Positions 9,174-10,000 of a stretch of 10,000 nt of DNA are shown here, piece after piece (position 1 is the first letter of the stretch; each line of letters begins with the position of its first letter). Source of the stretch: Nephromyces sp. MM_2019 (Eukaryota; Apicomplexa; Aconoidasida; Nephromycida); the NCBI GenBank assembly GCA_015657535.1, contig JADHZB010000033.1:1-10000 (forward strand), given 5' to 3'. The notes under the pieces are model-generated. The model searched no databases. It had not been told where the DNA came from and worked only from the letters and a program-made list of their open reading frames with translations. Position numbers and translations under genes: made by a program.

Positions 9174-9549
9174 TTAAATTTACACAGTTACACACACATA
9201 TATATATATATGTATATATTTATACAGACACAGACACACACAAACATACATATATATATATTTACACAATTACTCAATTAAAGACATGCACGGACATGAA
9301 TATATTTATACACATACACATACACGCACATGTATATATTTATACACACACATATACATGATTGTGATCTGTGTGTGTAAACTTACTCTCTATCCCATCT
9401 TGAGCCTATTAATTTATGTACAGTAATTCGTATCATACGACAAGGCCCAAAATAACAACTACACACAAAATAGTTTTCCTCGTCCACTTCTTTAATTTTC
9501 CTTCGCTTATAACCAATACTACGTAGACCTTCTTCACGACGATATAAAC
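7208..9549 (-). CDS. rpoA: DNA-directed RNA polymerase alpha subunit, bacterial/plastid type (probably apicoplast-targeted), five 3' exons
   Basis: On the minus strand the exons are 9549-9387, 9112-8934, 8458-8292, 7835-7650 and 7348-7208 (stop at 7210-7208). All five agree in phase, with strong donors (gtaagt, gtaagg). They give 277 complete codons before the stop. The first two exons match the end of the alpha N-terminal domain: ENYFVCSCYFGPCRMIRITV, then KEQLVVEVWTDPSSTPKQIL, corresponding to the family's LxLEIxTDGSxxPeeAL segment. A linker of about 110 residues follows, much longer than in bacteria. The last two exons hold the alpha C-terminal helix-hairpin-helix: YIENLELPKKAIDSLLE, then CGVITLADVVQYSRSELAKF and PHIGAVSIAILEGLL. 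In the enzyme, alpha dimers assemble the beta and beta' subunits, and the C-terminal domain touches promoter DNA. A nuclear, spliced copy implies import into a plastid. The targeting peptide and dimerisation region must lie in 5' exons not found here. The entry phase at 9549 (one base carried in) shows at least one more exon upstream. Confidence 0.85.
7501..7523. repeat. (TA)n microsatellite in the last intron of the polymerase alpha gene
   Basis: Twenty-three bases of TA alternation inside the intron 7349-7649. Flanking sequence is TG-rich on the plus strand from about 7430 to 7630. Confidence 0.9.
7855..8080. repeat. TG-rich (plus strand) tract in the fourth visible intron
   Basis: Interrupted tgtgtg and gtatat blocks. 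In the sense of the minus-strand gene this is a CA-rich block near the 3' end of the intron 8291-7836. The open frame running from here into the exon (Thr/His/Ile-rich) is intron sequence, ended by the acceptor at 7837-7836. Confidence 0.8.
8205..8280. repeat. CA-rich (plus strand) tract next to a donor site
   Basis: Interrupted cacaca blocks ending in a perfect CA run near 8264-8278. In the minus-strand sense it is TG-rich and lies just inside the 5' end of the intron that starts at 8291. Confidence 0.85.
8478..8521. repeat. Two identical 18-bp direct repeats, 26 bp apart
   Basis: The 18-base sequence gtaaaacaatgtgtaaaa occurs at 8478-8495 and again at 8504-8521. It lies near the 3' splice site of the intron 8933-8459 of the polymerase alpha gene. 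It looks like a small tandem duplication. Confidence 0.9.
8650..8930. repeat. CA-rich imperfect minisatellite
   Basis: About 280 bases with little G on the plus strand, built from acacat, acacaa and four cccaccac units near 8803, 8813, 8850 and 8893. It fills the 5' part of the intron 8933-8459. Open frames on both strands here read as Thr/His or Cys/Val runs and are repeat shadows. Confidence 0.85.
9122..9360. repeat. Mixed (CA)n and (TA)n microsatellites filling an intron
   Basis: A CA run near 9125-9137, TA alternation at 9140-9163 and again near 9199-9210, then more cacaca and tatata blocks to about 9360. They make up nearly all of the 274-base intron 9386-9113 of the polymerase alpha gene. 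The 16-base string tgtatatatttataca occurs at 9211-9226 and at 9331-9346. Confidence 0.9.
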
Positions 9550-10000
9550 CTACACAGTGTGTGTGTATGTGTGTGTGTGTAGAGGTGTGTGCGTAGGGGG
9601 GGGGGTAGGGATGAGTAGGGAAATGTGTGTTGGCGGGGTGGGGTGTGTGTATTTGTAGGGATGTGTAATGTGTAGTGTGTAGGTGCGTGTAGAGTTGGGT
9701 AATATGTAAAATGTTGAATAATGGTCATATTAATGTTTAGAGTTAAAATACATATAAATAGACTAAGGGAAATGCACAATATAATTTATATATTAGCTAT
9801 GAATGACACACAAATTCACACACAATTACACACAATTACATAATTACACACAAAGTTATATACTGATTACACATTCAAAATACATCAATAATAGAGTAGA
9901 GATTACCCTAATGTGATTCAAACAATCATTACAAACACCATAGATATAAACACATACTATACGTACTATACACTATATATAAAACACATAGAAAACATAG
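9550..10000. other. Probable intron or upstream sequence of the polymerase alpha gene; TG-rich then CA-rich
   Basis: The acceptor for the exon 9549-9387 lies at 9551-9550, so this stretch should be intron at its lower end. The plus strand is TG-rich at 9556-9700 and CA-rich at about 9800-9870. No upstream exon with the required phase (ending in one base of a codon) could be supported. Confidence 0.5.
9596..9645 (+). repeat. G-rich stretch with a ten-G run
   Basis: Ten consecutive G at 9596-9605, then taggg, agtaggg and ggcggggtgggg within 50 bases. There are at least four runs of three or more G on the plus strand, the template strand of the polymerase alpha gene. This is enough for a candidate G-quadruplex. 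Confidence 0.75.

Noticed and set aside
9907..9942. Possible further upstream exon of the polymerase alpha gene (minus strand, reading YGVCNDCLNHIR before a gtaatc donor)
   Set aside because: It ends in phase 0, while the exon at 9549 needs one carried base, and there is no clear acceptor upstream. A missing small exon could rescue it, but nothing supports that.

Overview
This window is eukaryotic nuclear DNA: very AT-rich, with no bacterial-style gene packing, many spliceosomal introns (GT...AG) and dense (CA)n/(TG)n/(TA)n tracts between and inside genes. It most likely comes from an apicomplexan of the piroplasm type (Theileria/Babesia-like). Two things support that. The minus-strand gene is an intron-containing, nuclear copy of a bacterial-type RNA polymerase alpha subunit, which apicomplexans keep in the nucleus for the apicoplast. 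The plus-strand gene contains 21-22 nt introns, which are known from piroplasms. The genus is inference; nothing here fixes it.

Layout: (1) 296-1814, plus strand, the 3' part of an unrecognised lysine- and asparagine-rich gene in four phase-consistent exons; its start is outside the window or unresolved. (2) 1815-2857, an intergenic stretch ending in a CA-rich leader with a small upstream ORF. (3) 2858-6293, plus strand, an approximately eleven-exon gene for a protein of about 397 residues with a degenerate MYND zinc finger followed by TPR-like helices, resembling ZMYND12. (4) 6294-7207, a convergent intergenic region with no gene seen. (5) 7208-9549, minus strand, five exons of RNA polymerase alpha (rpoA-like): end of the alpha N-terminal domain, a long linker, then the helix-hairpin-helix alpha C-terminal domain. 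Its 5' exons lie beyond the window or are unresolved. (6) 9550-10000, probably intron or upstream sequence of that gene, with a G-run.

The genes do not form an obvious pathway. Genes 1 and 2 are in tandem, and gene 2 converges on the polymerase gene. Most long open frames here are translations of dinucleotide repeats (runs of HTHT, CVCV or IYIY) and not genes. The real exons were found by joining splice sites whose reading phases agree; all joins are by eye and untested.
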